DNA from: Rhizobium sp.
GTDB taxonomy: Bacteria; Pseudomonadota; Alphaproteobacteria; Rhizobiales; Rhizobiaceae
Length of the DNA: 62,272 nucleotides
Reading direction: 5' to 3'
NCBI GenBank assembly: GCA_003527225.1
Contig: DPXQ01000141.1
Span: 1-62,272 of the forward strand
The translations under genes and the position numbers were made by a program. Positions 48,997 to 58,489 of the stretch are shown piece after piece (within the stretch, counting starts at the first letter, position 1; each line of letters opens with the position of its first letter). The notes below the pieces were generated by a model. It saw nothing but the letters and a program-made list of their open reading frames with translations, searched no databases and was not told where the DNA came from.

Positions 48997-50592
48997 ATGA
49001 TGAAAAGAGGGGGCCGCGTGACGGAAATTGACACATCGCGAACCGGCAGCCTTCTGGCGGTTCGCGGTTTGACGAAGCTGTTCGGAGGCTTTGCGGCCTG
49101 CGCCGGCATCGATTTCGATATAAGGCCGGGAGAGATCCACGCCCTTCTCGGAGAAAATGGCGCCGGCAAGTCGACGCTGGTGAAGATGCTGTTTGGCGTC
49201 CTGGCCCCGACATCGGGCGAGATCCTATGGCAGGGCGCGCCGGTCACGATCGCGTCGCCCGCTGCAGCCCGCCGCCTCGGCATCGGCATGGTCTTCCAGC
49301 ATTTCTCGCTATTCGAGGCGCTGACGGTCGCCGAAAACATTGCGCTGTCGCTCGATGCAGGCATTCCCATCGCGGCGATCGCACAGAAGGCGGCCGAGCT
49401 TTCCACGGCCTACGGTCTTCCGCTCGACCCTGACGCCCATGTCGCGGACCTCTCCGTCGGTGAGCGGCAGCGCATTGAGATCGTGCGCGCGCTCCTGCAA
49501 AATCCGAAGGTCATCATCCTCGACGAACCGACATCGGTTCTGACGCCGCAGGAAGCCGACCGGCTGTTCGAGACCCTCGCGAAGCTGAAATCCGAAGGGC
49601 GCTCGGTCCTCTATATCAGCCACAGGCTGGAAGAGGTTCAGCGCATCTGCGACCGCGCCACCGTCCTTCGTCACGGCAAGGTGACCGGTGAATGCGATCC
49701 CAGGCTGGAGACCCCGGCATCGCTCGCGCGCATGATGGTCGGGAGCGACGTCGCCTCGGTCAGCAATATCACGCGCAAGGATGATGGTGCTGTACAATTG
49801 GAAGTGACGGATCTGTCTGTTCCAGCCAGGACGCCGTTTGCGGTCGCGCTCAAGGGCGTTGCGCTCAAGGTGCGGGCCGGGCAGGTTCTGGCGATCGCGG
49901 GCGTCGCCGGCAATGGCCAGAGCGAGCTTTTCGACGCGCTGTCGGGGGAATATCCCGTTGCCTCGAATGACGCCGTCAAGATCCGCAACAATCCGGTCGG
50001 ACGCCTCGTCATCAACGAACGTCGCCTTCTGGGCGCCGGGTTTGTGCCTGAGGAGAGGCATGGTCATGGGGCCGTTTCGGACATGACCCTTTCCGCCAAT
50101 CTCGTCCTTGCGCGCCATGAGTCCGATCGCAAGGCGTTCCTCGCCGGCGGGTTTCTCGGAATCATTCGCCAGTCGACCGTCAAAGCCGCCGCCAGCCGTA
50201 TTTCGGAGGCGATGGATGTGCGCAAGAGCGGCGACGATCCGCTCGCTGGTTCGCTTTCGGGAGGCAACCTGCAGAAATTCATCGTCGGGCGCGAACTCGA
50301 CCGCCAGCCGGCGGTTCTTGTCGTCAACCAGCCGACCTGGGGCGTCGACGCCGGCGCGGCAAGCCGCATCCGCCAGTCCCTCATTGACCTCGCGCGCGAC
50401 GGTTCGGCGGTGCTCGTGATCAGCCAGGATCTCGACGAAATCTTCGAGGTGGCGACGGATATTGCCGTCATATCCGAAGGGCGCCTTTCCGAGCCGTCTC
50501 CGGCAACCACGATGACCCGGGAAAAGATAGGCCTTCTGATGGGGGGACTGCACGAAAAGCAAACCGAGGCAGAGCCCGCCTATGCGCATTGA
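48997..50592 (+). CDS. BmpA-type (nucleoside-like) ABC importer, ATP-binding protein
   Basis: 531-aa protein with two ABC domains. Domain 1 has Walker A GENGAGKST, signature LSVGERQRIEIVRALL and Walker B VIILDEPTSVLTPQEAD. Domain 2 has a degenerate Walker A region GVAGNGQSE, signature LSGGNLQKFIVGREL and Walker B region VLVVNQPTWGVDAGAAS, as is normal for this class. Family context (two permeases and a BMP-type binding protein) points to uptake of nucleosides or purines. The start could instead be GTG at 49018, which has AGAGGGGG in front. The 3' end overlaps the first permease by 11 bp. Confidence 0.93.
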   Translation: MMKRGGRVTEIDTSRTGSLLAVRGLTKLFGGFAACAGIDFDIRPGEIHALLGENGAGKSTLVKMLFGVLAPTSGEILWQGAPVTIASPAAARRLGIGMVFQHFSLFEALTVAENIALSLDAGIPIAAIAQKAAELSTAYGLPLDPDAHVADLSVGERQRIEIVRALLQNPKVIILDEPTSVLTPQEADRLFETLAKLKSEGRSVLYISHRLEEVQRICDRATVLRHGKVTGECDPRLETPASLARMMVGSDVASVSNITRKDDGAVQLEVTDLSVPARTPFAVALKGVALKVRAGQVLAIAGVAGNGQSELFDALSGEYPVASNDAVKIRNNPVGRLVINERRLLGAGFVPEERHGHGAVSDMTLSANLVLARHESDRKAFLAGGFLGIIRQSTVKAAASRISEAMDVRKSGDDPLAGSLSGGNLQKFIVGRELDRQPAVLVVNQPTWGVDAGAASRIRQSLIDLARDGSAVLVISQDLDEIFEVATDIAVISEGRLSEPSPATTMTREKIGLLMGGLHEKQTEAEPAYAH

Positions 50593-51679
50593 ACTCGAAA
50601 AACGTCCCGGCGGCTCCACGCTTTTCTCCTTCCTTTCGCCCTTACTGGCCATGCTGCTGACTGTCGTCTTCGGCGGGATAATGTTCTGGCTTCTGGGCAA
50701 GGATCCGGTCGACGCGCTTTACAGTTTCTTCGTCGAGCCGCTGCTGGAGGTGTGGTCGCTGCACGAACTTGCGATCAAGGCCGGACCGCTGATCCTCATC
50801 GGCGTCGGTCTCTCTGTCTGCTACCGCTCCAACAACTGGAATATCGGTGCAGAGGGCCAGTTCATCATCGGCGCGATCGCCGGATCCATTCTGCCGGTAG
50901 TGTTCTTCGAATGGCATTCGCCGCTGGTCCTGCCGCTCATGCTGGTAATGGGAGCAGTTGGCGGCGCGCTCTATGCCGGCGTCGTCGCGCTTTTGAAAGC
51001 GCATTTCAATACGAACGAAATTCTGACGAGCCTCATGCTGGTCTATATAGCGCAGCTGTTCCTGGACTGGCTCGTGCGCGGACCCTGGCGCAACCCGCAG
51101 GGCATGAATTTTCCCGAAACCCGCACGTTCGCCCCGGAGGCGGTGCTGCCGCCGATCATGGAGGCATCCGGACGCGCCCATTGGTCGTTTGTCTTCGCGA
51201 TCGTGGCCGCATTCCTGATCTGGTTCATGATGCGCTTCACGCTCAAGGGCTTCGAGGTGACGGTCCTTGGCCAGTCGGCAAGGGCAGGGCGTTTTGCGGG
51301 TTTCTCGTCGCGGCGGATGATCTGGTTCTCGATGCTTCTGTCCGGCGCCTTGGCTGGTTTTGCCGGGATCGCCGAGGTGTCGGGCTCGATCGGGCATCTG
51401 CAGCCTGTCATTTCTCCTGGCTACGGCTTCACCGCGATCATCGTCGCCTTCCTCGGACGGCTCAATCCGCTTGGCATCATCGCCTCCGGACTGGTGCTTG
51501 CGCTGACCTATCTCGGCGGCGAGGCGGCCCAGCTTTCGATCGGTGTTTCCGACAAGGTTACCCGCGTCTTCCAGGGGTTGCTGCTGTTTTTCGTGCTCTC
51601 CTGCGATACCCTGATCCACTACAAGGTCCGCCTCGTCCTTGACCGGGCAAGGAACCTGATCGACGGAGGCGCGAAATGA
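50582..51679 (+). CDS. BmpA-type ABC importer, permease 1
   Basis: 365-aa inner-membrane permease of the ABC branched-chain/nucleoside type. About ten membrane segments; NNWNIGAEGQFIIGAIAGS, GALYAGVVALLKAHFNTNEILTSLMLVYIAQLFLDW and GFTAIIVAFLGRLNPLGIIASGLVLA are characteristic of the YufP/NupB group. It overlaps the ATPase gene by 11 bp and the second permease by four, so the operon is tightly coupled. Confidence 0.94.
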   Translation: MRIELEKRPGGSTLFSFLSPLLAMLLTVVFGGIMFWLLGKDPVDALYSFFVEPLLEVWSLHELAIKAGPLILIGVGLSVCYRSNNWNIGAEGQFIIGAIAGSILPVVFFEWHSPLVLPLMLVMGAVGGALYAGVVALLKAHFNTNEILTSLMLVYIAQLFLDWLVRGPWRNPQGMNFPETRTFAPEAVLPPIMEASGRAHWSFVFAIVAAFLIWFMMRFTLKGFEVTVLGQSARAGRFAGFSSRRMIWFSMLLSGALAGFAGIAEVSGSIGHLQPVISPGYGFTAIIVAFLGRLNPLGIIASGLVLALTYLGGEAAQLSIGVSDKVTRVFQGLLLFFVLSCDTLIHYKVRLVLDRARNLIDGGAK

Positions 51680-52593
51680 TTGTGGAAGCGATCCTCCTGA
51701 CGGTCATTACCGCAGCCACCCCGCTCGTCATCGCCGCGCTCGGCGAACTGGTGACGGAGCGGGCAGGGGTGCTGAACCTCGGCGTCGAGGGCATGATGAT
51801 CATGGGGGCGGTCGGTGCTTTTGCCGCCACGCAACTGACGGGCTCGCCCTATGTCGGCGTCGTGGCAGGCATCCTGTGCGGCGGCCTGTTCTCGCTGCTG
51901 TTTGGTTTCCTGACACTTACGCTTGTCGCCAACCAGGTTGCGACCGGCCTTGCCCTGACATTGCTGGGTCTCGGCGCATCCGGCATGCTGGGCGAGAGCT
52001 TCGTCGGCGCGCCCGGCATCAAGCTGCAGCCGATCGCCGTCCCGTTTCTGTCGGATATTCCCTTCCTTGGTCCGGTGCTCTTCCGGCAGGACATCATTTT
52101 CTACATGTCGCTGGCGCTCGTCGTCGGGGTAAACTGGTTCCTGTTCCGGAGCCGCGCCGGGTTGAAGGTGCGCGCCATCGGGGACAATCATGGCTCAGCC
52201 CATGCGCTCGGCATCCACGTTATCCGCACGCGCTATCTCGCCGTGCTTTTCGGCGGAGCCTGCGCCGGACTGGCGGGTGCGCAGCTGTCGCTGATCTATA
52301 CGCCGCAATGGGTGGAGAATATGACGGCCGGACGCGGCTGGATCGCGCTCGCGCTCGTGGTTTTCGCCTCGTGGCGGCCATGGCGGGTGCTGGCTGGCGG
52401 CTATCTGTTCGGTGCGGTGTCCATCGGGCAGCTGCATGCCCAGGCCATGGGTGTGGGGATACCGTCGCAATTCCTCTCGGCGCTACCCTATGCGGCGACT
52501 ATTGTCGTCCTGATCATCATTTCCCATAATCGCCGCACGACGCTGATCAACACGCCGGCGTCCCTCGGCAAAGCCTTCGTGCCTGACAGATAA
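51676..52593 (+). CDS. BmpA-type ABC importer, permease 2
   Basis: 305-aa permease, partner of the preceding one (YufQ/NupC-like group). About eight to nine membrane segments; the ERAGVLNLGVEGMMIMGAVGAF block near residue 30 is the hallmark of the family. GLKVRAIGDNHGSAHALGIHVIRTRYLAVLFGGACAGLAGAQLSL is the cytoplasmic coupling region. Start coupled to the previous gene by an ATGA overlap. Confidence 0.94.
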   Translation: MIVEAILLTVITAATPLVIAALGELVTERAGVLNLGVEGMMIMGAVGAFAATQLTGSPYVGVVAGILCGGLFSLLFGFLTLTLVANQVATGLALTLLGLGASGMLGESFVGAPGIKLQPIAVPFLSDIPFLGPVLFRQDIIFYMSLALVVGVNWFLFRSRAGLKVRAIGDNHGSAHALGIHVIRTRYLAVLFGGACAGLAGAQLSLIYTPQWVENMTAGRGWIALALVVFASWRPWRVLAGGYLFGAVSIGQLHAQAMGVGIPSQFLSALPYAATIVVLIIISHNRRTTLINTPASLGKAFVPDR

Positions 52594-52643
52594 CAGTCCA
52601 AAGGACAGCATTTCCAAAAACCTTCAAACCAAAAGGGGTCACA

Positions 52644-53717
52644 ATGAAAAAACTAGCTCTCGCACTCGCCGCCACGGCGGCGCTGGTCTTCTCGATCGGT
52701 AGCGCGGCCCAGGCCGAGGACAAGAAGAAGATCTGCTTCGTCTATGTCGGATCGAAGACTGATGGCGGCTGGACACAGGCGCATGACATCGGCCGCCAGA
52801 GGCTCGAAAAGGAGTTGGGCGACAAGATCGAAACCGCCTTCCTCGAAAACGTGCCGGAAGGCCCGGATGCCGAACGCGCGATCGAGCGCATGGCCCGCTC
52901 CGGCTGCGCTCTGATCTTCACCACGTCCTTCGGCTTCATGGATGCCACCATCAAGGTTGCCGAAAAATTCCCGGACGTGAAGTTTGAGCACGCGACCGGC
53001 TACAAGTCGGCTGCCAATGTCGCCACCTACAACTCGCGCTTCTATGAAGGCCGCTACATCCAGGGGCAGATTGCCGCCAAGATGTCGACCAAGGGCGTAG
53101 CCGGTTACATCGCCTCCTTCCCGATCCCGGAAGTCGTGATGGGCATCAACTCGTTCGTCCACGGCGCCCAGTCCGTCAATCCGGACTTCAAGGTCAAGGT
53201 CATCTGGGCCAACACCTGGTTCGACCCGGGCAAGGAAGCTGATGCCGCCAAGGCGTTGATCGACCAGGGTGTCGATATCCTGACCCAGCACACCGACACC
53301 ACCGCCCCGATGCAGGTGGCGGCCGAACGTGGTATCAAGGCCTTCGGCCAGGCTTCCGACATGATCGCCGCCGGCCCGAACACCCAGCTGACCGCGATCG
53401 TCGACACCTGGGGCGCCTATTACGTCAAGCGCGTCAATGCGCTTCTCGACGGCACCTGGAAGTCGGAGCAGATTTGGGATGGCCTGAAGGACGGCATCCT
53501 CACCATGGCGCCCTACACCAATATGCCCGACGACGTGAAGGCGATGGCCGAAGCCACCCAGGCGAAGATCGAATCGGGTGAACTGCATCCGTTCACCGGC
53601 CCGATCAACAAGCAGGACGGCTCGGTCTGGCTTAAGGACGGCGAAAAGGCCGACGACGGCACGCTGCTCGGCATGAACTTCTACATCGCCGGCGTTGACG
53701 ACAAGCTGCCGCAATAA
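52644..53717 (+). CDS. BMP family ABC substrate-binding protein
   Basis: 357-aa periplasmic binding protein of the basic-membrane-protein (Med/PnrA) family. A signal peptide of about 24 residues (MKKLALALAATAALVFSIGSAAQA) has no lipobox cysteine, so it is a soluble periplasmic protein rather than a lipoprotein. FVYVGSKTDGGWTQAHDIGRQRLEK and TTSFGFMDATIKVAEKFPDVKFEHATGYK are characteristic. It lies 50 bp after permease 2 and is the last gene of its operon, followed by a terminator. Binding of purine nucleosides or purines is likely; related rhizobial systems have also been linked to other small molecules. Confidence 0.94.
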   Translation: MKKLALALAATAALVFSIGSAAQAEDKKKICFVYVGSKTDGGWTQAHDIGRQRLEKELGDKIETAFLENVPEGPDAERAIERMARSGCALIFTTSFGFMDATIKVAEKFPDVKFEHATGYKSAANVATYNSRFYEGRYIQGQIAAKMSTKGVAGYIASFPIPEVVMGINSFVHGAQSVNPDFKVKVIWANTWFDPGKEADAAKALIDQGVDILTQHTDTTAPMQVAAERGIKAFGQASDMIAAGPNTQLTAIVDTWGAYYVKRVNALLDGTWKSEQIWDGLKDGILTMAPYTNMPDDVKAMAEATQAKIESGELHPFTGPINKQDGSVWLKDGEKADDGTLLGMNFYIAGVDDKLPQ

Positions 53718-53748
53718 GCTGGTACGCCAGTTTCAACCGAACTAGCGA

Positions 53749-53770
53749 GGGCGCCAAAAGGCGCCCTTTT
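53749..53770 (+). terminator. Rho-independent terminator after the BMP operon
   Basis: GGGCGCC and GGCGCCC form an exact 7-bp stem with an AAAA loop, followed by TTTTCATTTTT. It cleanly separates the BMP-type operon from the ytf-type operon. Confidence 0.9.
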
Positions 53771-53836
53771 CATTTTTCGCGTCAGAATGTCGCAGCCTGC
53801 GTTTACAAAAGTATTACAATATGATTAATGATTTCT

Positions 53837-53851
53837 GTCACGGGGAGTGAC
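53837..53851. promoter_or_regulatory. Inverted repeat in the ytfQ leader
   Basis: GTCAC and GTGAC flank GGGGA in an exact 5-bp inverted repeat, 18 bp before the ytfQ start codon. It could be an operator of the operon or a small leader hairpin. Short repeats of this size can be due to chance. Confidence 0.35.
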
Positions 53852-53869
53852 GGTTTTTGGGAGGAAATC

Positions 53870-54832
53870 ATGAAAATTTTGGAAGCTTTGGCCGGTGCGA
53901 CGATGCTTGCTGGCTGCATGTTCGGTTCCGCCTCCGCGGCCGGCCTGGTCATCGGTTTTTCGCAGATCGGCTCGGAATCCGGCTGGCGCGCCGCCGAGAC
54001 CACGCTGACCAAGCAGCAGGCCGAAAAGCGCGGTATCGATCTGAAATTCGCCGATGCCCAGCAGAAACAGGAAAACCAGATCAAGGCACTGCGCTCCTTC
54101 ATCGCGCAAGGCGTGGACGGAATCCTGGTCGCTCCGGTGGTGGCCACCGGTTGGGACGACGTGCTGGAGGAAGCCAAGGAAGCCAAGATTCCCGTAATCC
54201 TGCTTGATCGCATGGTCGACGCGGACAAGGAGCTCTACATGACCGCAGTCACCTCGGACCTGGTGCATGAAGGCAAGGTTGCCGGCGAATGGCTGGTCAA
54301 GACGGTCGGCGACAAGCCCTGCAACGTCGTCGAGCTGCAGGGGACCACCGGTTCCTCGCCGGCGATCGACCGCAAGAAGGGGTTTGAGGAAGGCATCGCG
54401 GGCCACGCCAACCTGAAGATCATCCGCAGCCAGACCGGCGACTTCACCCGCACCAAGGGCAAGGAAGTGATGGAGAGCTTCCTGAAGGCGGAGGACGGCG
54501 GCAAGAACATCTGTGCACTCTATGCCCATAACGACGACATGGCCGTCGGCGCCATCCAGGCGATCAAGGAAGCCGGCCTCAAGCCCGGCACCGATATCCT
54601 CGTCGTCTCGATCGATGCCGTGCCGGATATCTTTCTCGCCATGGCCGATGGCGAAGCCAATGCCACCGTCGAGCTGACGCCGAATATGGCGGGCCCGGCC
54701 TTCGACGCGCTCGAGGCCTTCCTCAAGGACGGCACCATGCCGCCGAAGTGGATACAGACGGAATCGAAGCTCTACACCCAGGCCGACGATCCGAAGAAGG
54801 TCTACGAGGAAAAGAAGGGGCTCGGCTACTAG
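53870..54832 (+). CDS. ytfQ: Sugar ABC importer substrate-binding protein YtfQ
   Basis: 320-aa periplasmic binding protein of the RbsB/YtfQ type. In E. coli YtfQ binds galactofuranose. A signal peptide (about 1-22, ending SASAAG) precedes LVIGFSQIGSESGWRAAETTLTKQQAEKRGIDLKFADAQQKQENQIKALRSFIAQGVDGILVAPV, which is diagnostic of YtfQ. The ATG at 53870 has GGGAGGAAA in front; the frame is open 14 codons upstream. First gene of ytfQ-ytfR-ytfT-yjfF. Confidence 0.94.
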   Translation: MKILEALAGATMLAGCMFGSASAAGLVIGFSQIGSESGWRAAETTLTKQQAEKRGIDLKFADAQQKQENQIKALRSFIAQGVDGILVAPVVATGWDDVLEEAKEAKIPVILLDRMVDADKELYMTAVTSDLVHEGKVAGEWLVKTVGDKPCNVVELQGTTGSSPAIDRKKGFEEGIAGHANLKIIRSQTGDFTRTKGKEVMESFLKAEDGGKNICALYAHNDDMAVGAIQAIKEAGLKPGTDILVVSIDAVPDIFLAMADGEANATVELTPNMAGPAFDALEAFLKDGTMPPKWIQTESKLYTQADDPKKVYEEKKGLGY

Positions 54833-54963
54833 GACAGTCAGCCGATCCGATCCTTGCCGGCATGCGTTGGCCGGCGAATGCGGACTGGACACGCCTGCCG
54901 TCGGCGCGATCTCGTGACCGGTGCCGGCTGCAGGCAGCCCCTCTCTCGGATGCAAGTGCCGCC

Positions 54964-56496
54964 ATGACGGAAACCATCACAAACACCGAAAATATCCTGA
55001 GCGCCTCGGGCTTCTGCAAGTATTTCCCCGGCGCGGTGGCGCTCGACGCGGTCGATTTTTCTCTGAAGCGCGGCGAAATTCATGCCCTGCTCGGCGAAAA
55101 CGGTGCCGGCAAATCGACGCTGGTCAAATGTATGACGGGCGCCTACCGCCGTGATAGCGGCAGGCTGCTGCTGAACGGCGTCGATATCGATCCCAGGGAC
55201 ACCAATACCGCTCAGGCGCTCGGCATCGGCACCGTCTACCAGGAGGTCAATCTGCTGGAAAACCTGACGGTCGCCGAAAATCTGTATCTCGGCCGCCAAC
55301 CGCGTCGCTTCGGGCTTACCGACGTATCGACCATGAACCGCAACGCCCGCGCCCTGCTCGACGGCTATGGCGTCGATATCGACGTGACGGCCGAGCTTTC
55401 GCGCTATTCTGTCGCCATCCAGCAGGTGGTGGCCATCGCCCGCGCCGTCGATATCTCCGGCAAGGTGCTGATCCTCGACGAGCCGACCGCCAGCCTCGAC
55501 ACCGCCGAAGTCGCCATGCTGTTTCGCATCCTGCACGACCTGAAGGCCCGCGGGCTCGGCATTATCTTCATCACCCATTTCCTCGACCAGGTCTACGAGA
55601 TCGCCGACCGCATTACCGTATTGCGCAATGGACGGCGGGTCGGCACTGCCGAGACCGCAGGTCTTGACCGCAAGCAGCTGGTTTCAATGATGCTGGGCCG
55701 CGAACTCGAGGCGGTCGAAGCCGCCCCCCGCCACTCCGCGCACGACAGCGCGCCGGGGCGCCTGCGCTTCCGCGGCTATGGCCGGCGCGGCCATATCCAG
55801 CCTTTCGATCTCGACATCAGGTCCGGCGAGGTGGTCGGCATGGCCGGCCTGCTCGGTTCCGGGCGCACTGAAACGGCGGAAACCCTGTTCGGTGTCCATC
55901 CGGCCGACAGCGGCACGCTTGAGGTTGATGGCAAGGTGGTGCGGATTGCCTCGCCGCGCGACGCCATCCGCCAGAAATTCGCCTTCTGCCCGGAGGACCG
56001 CAAAACCGACGGCATTGTCGGCGACCTGTCGGTGCGCGAGAACATCGCGCTGGCGCTGCAGGCGCGCCGTGGATGGTCGCGGCCGCTGCCGTTGGCCGAA
56101 CAGATTGCTCTAGCCGATCACTACATCAAGGCGCTCGATATCCGCACCAGCGACAGCGAAAAGCCGGTGCGGCAATTGTCCGGCGGCAACCAGCAAAAGG
56201 TGTTGCTCGCCCGCTGGCTGGCGACCAATCCGGACTTCCTCATCCTCGACGAGCCGACACGCGGCATCGATGTCGGTGCGCATGCCGAAATCATCCGGTT
56301 GATCGAGGATCTCTGCGCCCGCGGCCTGTCGCTGCTGGTGATCTCGTCGGAACTCGAGGAACTGGTCGCTTACAGTTCGCGCGTCATCGTGCTGCGCGAC
56401 CGTGCCCATGTCGCCGAACTGACAGGCGACGAGATTTCGACGGCCGCCATCGTCGACGCCATCGCATCGCAATCGCCCGGGAGGCCAAACCCATGA
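54964..56496 (+). CDS. ytfR: Sugar ABC importer ATP-binding protein YtfR
   Basis: 510-aa double ABC ATPase of the RbsA/YtfR type. Domain 1 has Walker A GENGAGKST and Walker B VLILDEPTASLDTAEV; its signature region reads LSRYSVAIQQVVAIARA instead of LSGG. Domain 2 has the degenerate loop GLLGSGRTE, signature LSGGNQQKVLLARWL and Walker B FLILDEPTRGIDVGAHAE. The ATG at 54964 gives the expected N-terminus; the ribosome-binding site is weak. It follows ytfQ after about 130 bp. The stop overlaps ytfT (ATGA). Confidence 0.94.
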   Translation: MTETITNTENILSASGFCKYFPGAVALDAVDFSLKRGEIHALLGENGAGKSTLVKCMTGAYRRDSGRLLLNGVDIDPRDTNTAQALGIGTVYQEVNLLENLTVAENLYLGRQPRRFGLTDVSTMNRNARALLDGYGVDIDVTAELSRYSVAIQQVVAIARAVDISGKVLILDEPTASLDTAEVAMLFRILHDLKARGLGIIFITHFLDQVYEIADRITVLRNGRRVGTAETAGLDRKQLVSMMLGRELEAVEAAPRHSAHDSAPGRLRFRGYGRRGHIQPFDLDIRSGEVVGMAGLLGSGRTETAETLFGVHPADSGTLEVDGKVVRIASPRDAIRQKFAFCPEDRKTDGIVGDLSVRENIALALQARRGWSRPLPLAEQIALADHYIKALDIRTSDSEKPVRQLSGGNQQKVLLARWLATNPDFLILDEPTRGIDVGAHAEIIRLIEDLCARGLSLLVISSELEELVAYSSRVIVLRDRAHVAELTGDEISTAAIVDAIASQSPGRPNP

Positions 56497-57500
56497 CGCT
56501 CGCCCTCCATGCGCGCCTGCGCCGCGCGATGCCGCAGCTGATCGCGCTTTCGATCATCCTGCTGCTCAACGTCCTGGCCTTTCCCGGATTCTTCGACATC
56601 GGCGTGCAGAACGGCCGGCTCTACGGCAGCCTCATCGACGTCTTGAACCGCGGCGCGCCGGTGGCGTTGCTGGCGACCGGCATGACCCTGGTGATCGCCA
56701 CCAAGGGCATAGACCTGTCGGTCGGCGCGGTGATCGCCATCTGCGGCGCGGTTGCCGCGGCTACTGTCGCCGGCGGCCATTCGATGCTGTTTGCCGTGGG
56801 AGCCGCCCTTTTGGTTGGGCTTGCCTGCGGCATCTGGAACGGCTTGCTGGTCTCGGTGCTGAACATCCAGCCAATCATCGCCACGCTGGTGCTGATGGTC
56901 GCCGGGCGCGGCATCGCTCAGCTGATCACCGAGGGCGCCATCCTCACTTTCACCGATCCCGGCCTGATATTCATCGGCAGCGGTTCGCTCCTCGGCTTGC
57001 CGATGCCGGTGGTGATCTGGGTTCTGTTTGCGTTGGCCGTCGCCGTTCTGGTGCGCGGCACGGCGCTCGGGCTTCTGGTCGAGGCGGTCGGTATCAACCG
57101 CCGCGCCAGCACGCTGTCAGGCGTGCGCACCCCGGTGCTGCTTGTTGCCGTTTACATCGTCTGCGGCCTTGCAGCTGCGATCGCCGGCCTGATCGTCGCC
57201 GCCGACATCAAGGGCGCCGATGCCAACAACGCCGGCCTCTGGCTGGAGCTCGATGCGATCCTCGCCGTCGTCGTGGGCGGCAATTCCCTGCTCGGCGGCC
57301 GTTTCACCATCGCAGGTTCACTGCTCGGCGCACTGATCATCCAGTCGATCAACACCGGCATCCTGCTCTCCGGCTTTCCGCCCGAGTTCAATCTGATCAT
57401 CAAGGCGGCGATCATCGTGATCATCCTGATCGTCCAGTCGCCGGCGCTGCCGGCGCTTGGCGTCTTGTTCCGCCGATCAACGACAGGTGCCGGAGAATGA
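56493..57500 (+). CDS. ytfT: Sugar ABC importer permease YtfT
   Basis: 335-aa permease of the ribose/galactofuranose type with about nine to ten membrane segments. VALLATGMTLVIATKGIDLSVGAVIAICGAVAA is the conserved segment of RbsC-type permeases, and NAGLWLELDAILAVVVGGNSLLGGRFTIAGSLLGALIIQSINTGIL the C-terminal motif. Coupled by four-base overlaps to ytfR upstream and yjfF downstream. Forms a heterodimer with YjfF. Confidence 0.94.
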   Translation: MTLALHARLRRAMPQLIALSIILLLNVLAFPGFFDIGVQNGRLYGSLIDVLNRGAPVALLATGMTLVIATKGIDLSVGAVIAICGAVAAATVAGGHSMLFAVGAALLVGLACGIWNGLLVSVLNIQPIIATLVLMVAGRGIAQLITEGAILTFTDPGLIFIGSGSLLGLPMPVVIWVLFALAVAVLVRGTALGLLVEAVGINRRASTLSGVRTPVLLVAVYIVCGLAAAIAGLIVAADIKGADANNAGLWLELDAILAVVVGGNSLLGGRFTIAGSLLGALIIQSINTGILLSGFPPEFNLIIKAAIIVIILIVQSPALPALGVLFRRSTTGAGE

Positions 57501-58468
57501 TCCACATGAATTCGCGATATCTTCCGCTTCTGGCGACCGTGGTGATCTTTCTTCTCGCCTATGCCGGCTGCGCGCTGCAGTATCCGGCGATCCTGTCGTT
57601 TCGGGTTCTCTCCAACCTTTTGACCGACAACGCCTTCCTCGGCATTGCGGCGGTCGGCATGACCTTTGTCATCCTGTCGGGCGGCATTGATCTGTCGATT
57701 GGAGCGGTGATCGCCTTTTCCGGCGTTTTCCTGGCGGTCATCCTGCAATCAACCGAAATTCATCCGCTGGCAGCCTTCGCGCTGCTGCTGGCGATCACCA
57801 CCGCTTTTGGCACGGCGATGGGCGCGATGATTCACCTCCTCGAAATGCCGGCCTTCATCGTCACGCTCGCCGGTATGTTTCTGGCGCGGGGCATGGCCTT
57901 TGTGCTGTCGATCGACAGCATTCCGATCACCCATCCGTTCTACAAGGTGCTGAAGAGCGCCTATTACCGGATGCCGGATGGCGGACGCTTCAGTTTGATC
58001 GGCGGGTTGATGATCGTCATTTTCATCGTCGGCGCGGTAATCGCCCAGCGCACCCGATTCGGCGCCAATGTCTATGCACTCGGCGGCGGCGCCGCCACGG
58101 CTCGGCTGATGGGGGTAGCGGTCGGGCGCACGACGATCTTGATCTATGCCTTTTCCGGCTTCCTCGCCGGCCTCTCGGGCATAGTCTTTTCGTTGTATAC
58201 GTCGGCCGGCTATTCGCTGTCGGCCGTCGGTATCGAGCTTGATGCGATCGCCGCCGTGGTCATCGGCGGCACGTTGCTCACCGGCGGCTCCGGTTTCGTC
58301 GCCGGGACGTTCATCGGAATCCTGATCCAAGGGTTGATCCAGACTTACATCACCTTCGACGGCACACTCTCTAGTTGGTGGACTAAAATCCTAATAGGCT
58401 TTCTGTTGTTTGCGTTTATCCTTCTGCAAAAAGGAATTCTGGCTCTGTCGCGAAAGACCGGCAGCTAG
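57497..58468 (+). CDS. yjfF: Sugar ABC importer permease YjfF
   Basis: 323-aa permease, second half of the YtfT/YjfF pair. LLTDNAFLGIAAVGMTFVILSGGIDLSIGAVIAFSGV is the RbsC-type segment, and GYSLSAVGIELDAIAAVVIGGTLLTGGSGFVAGTFIGILIQGLIQTYI the C-terminal part specific to YjfF-like proteins. About nine membrane segments. Last transporter gene; the FadR-type regulator begins 21 bp later. Confidence 0.94.
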   Translation: MIHMNSRYLPLLATVVIFLLAYAGCALQYPAILSFRVLSNLLTDNAFLGIAAVGMTFVILSGGIDLSIGAVIAFSGVFLAVILQSTEIHPLAAFALLLAITTAFGTAMGAMIHLLEMPAFIVTLAGMFLARGMAFVLSIDSIPITHPFYKVLKSAYYRMPDGGRFSLIGGLMIVIFIVGAVIAQRTRFGANVYALGGGAATARLMGVAVGRTTILIYAFSGFLAGLSGIVFSLYTSAGYSLSAVGIELDAIAAVVIGGTLLTGGSGFVAGTFIGILIQGLIQTYITFDGTLSSWWTKILIGFLLFAFILLQKGILALSRKTGS

Positions 58469-58489
58469 CCCGCGAGAGGAGAATGTCGC

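Noticed and set aside
48997..58468. The two adjacent ABC importers as a tandem duplication
   Set aside because: They belong to different families (BMP with YufP/Q-type permeases versus RbsB/C-type ytf proteins), have different gene order and are separated by a terminator.
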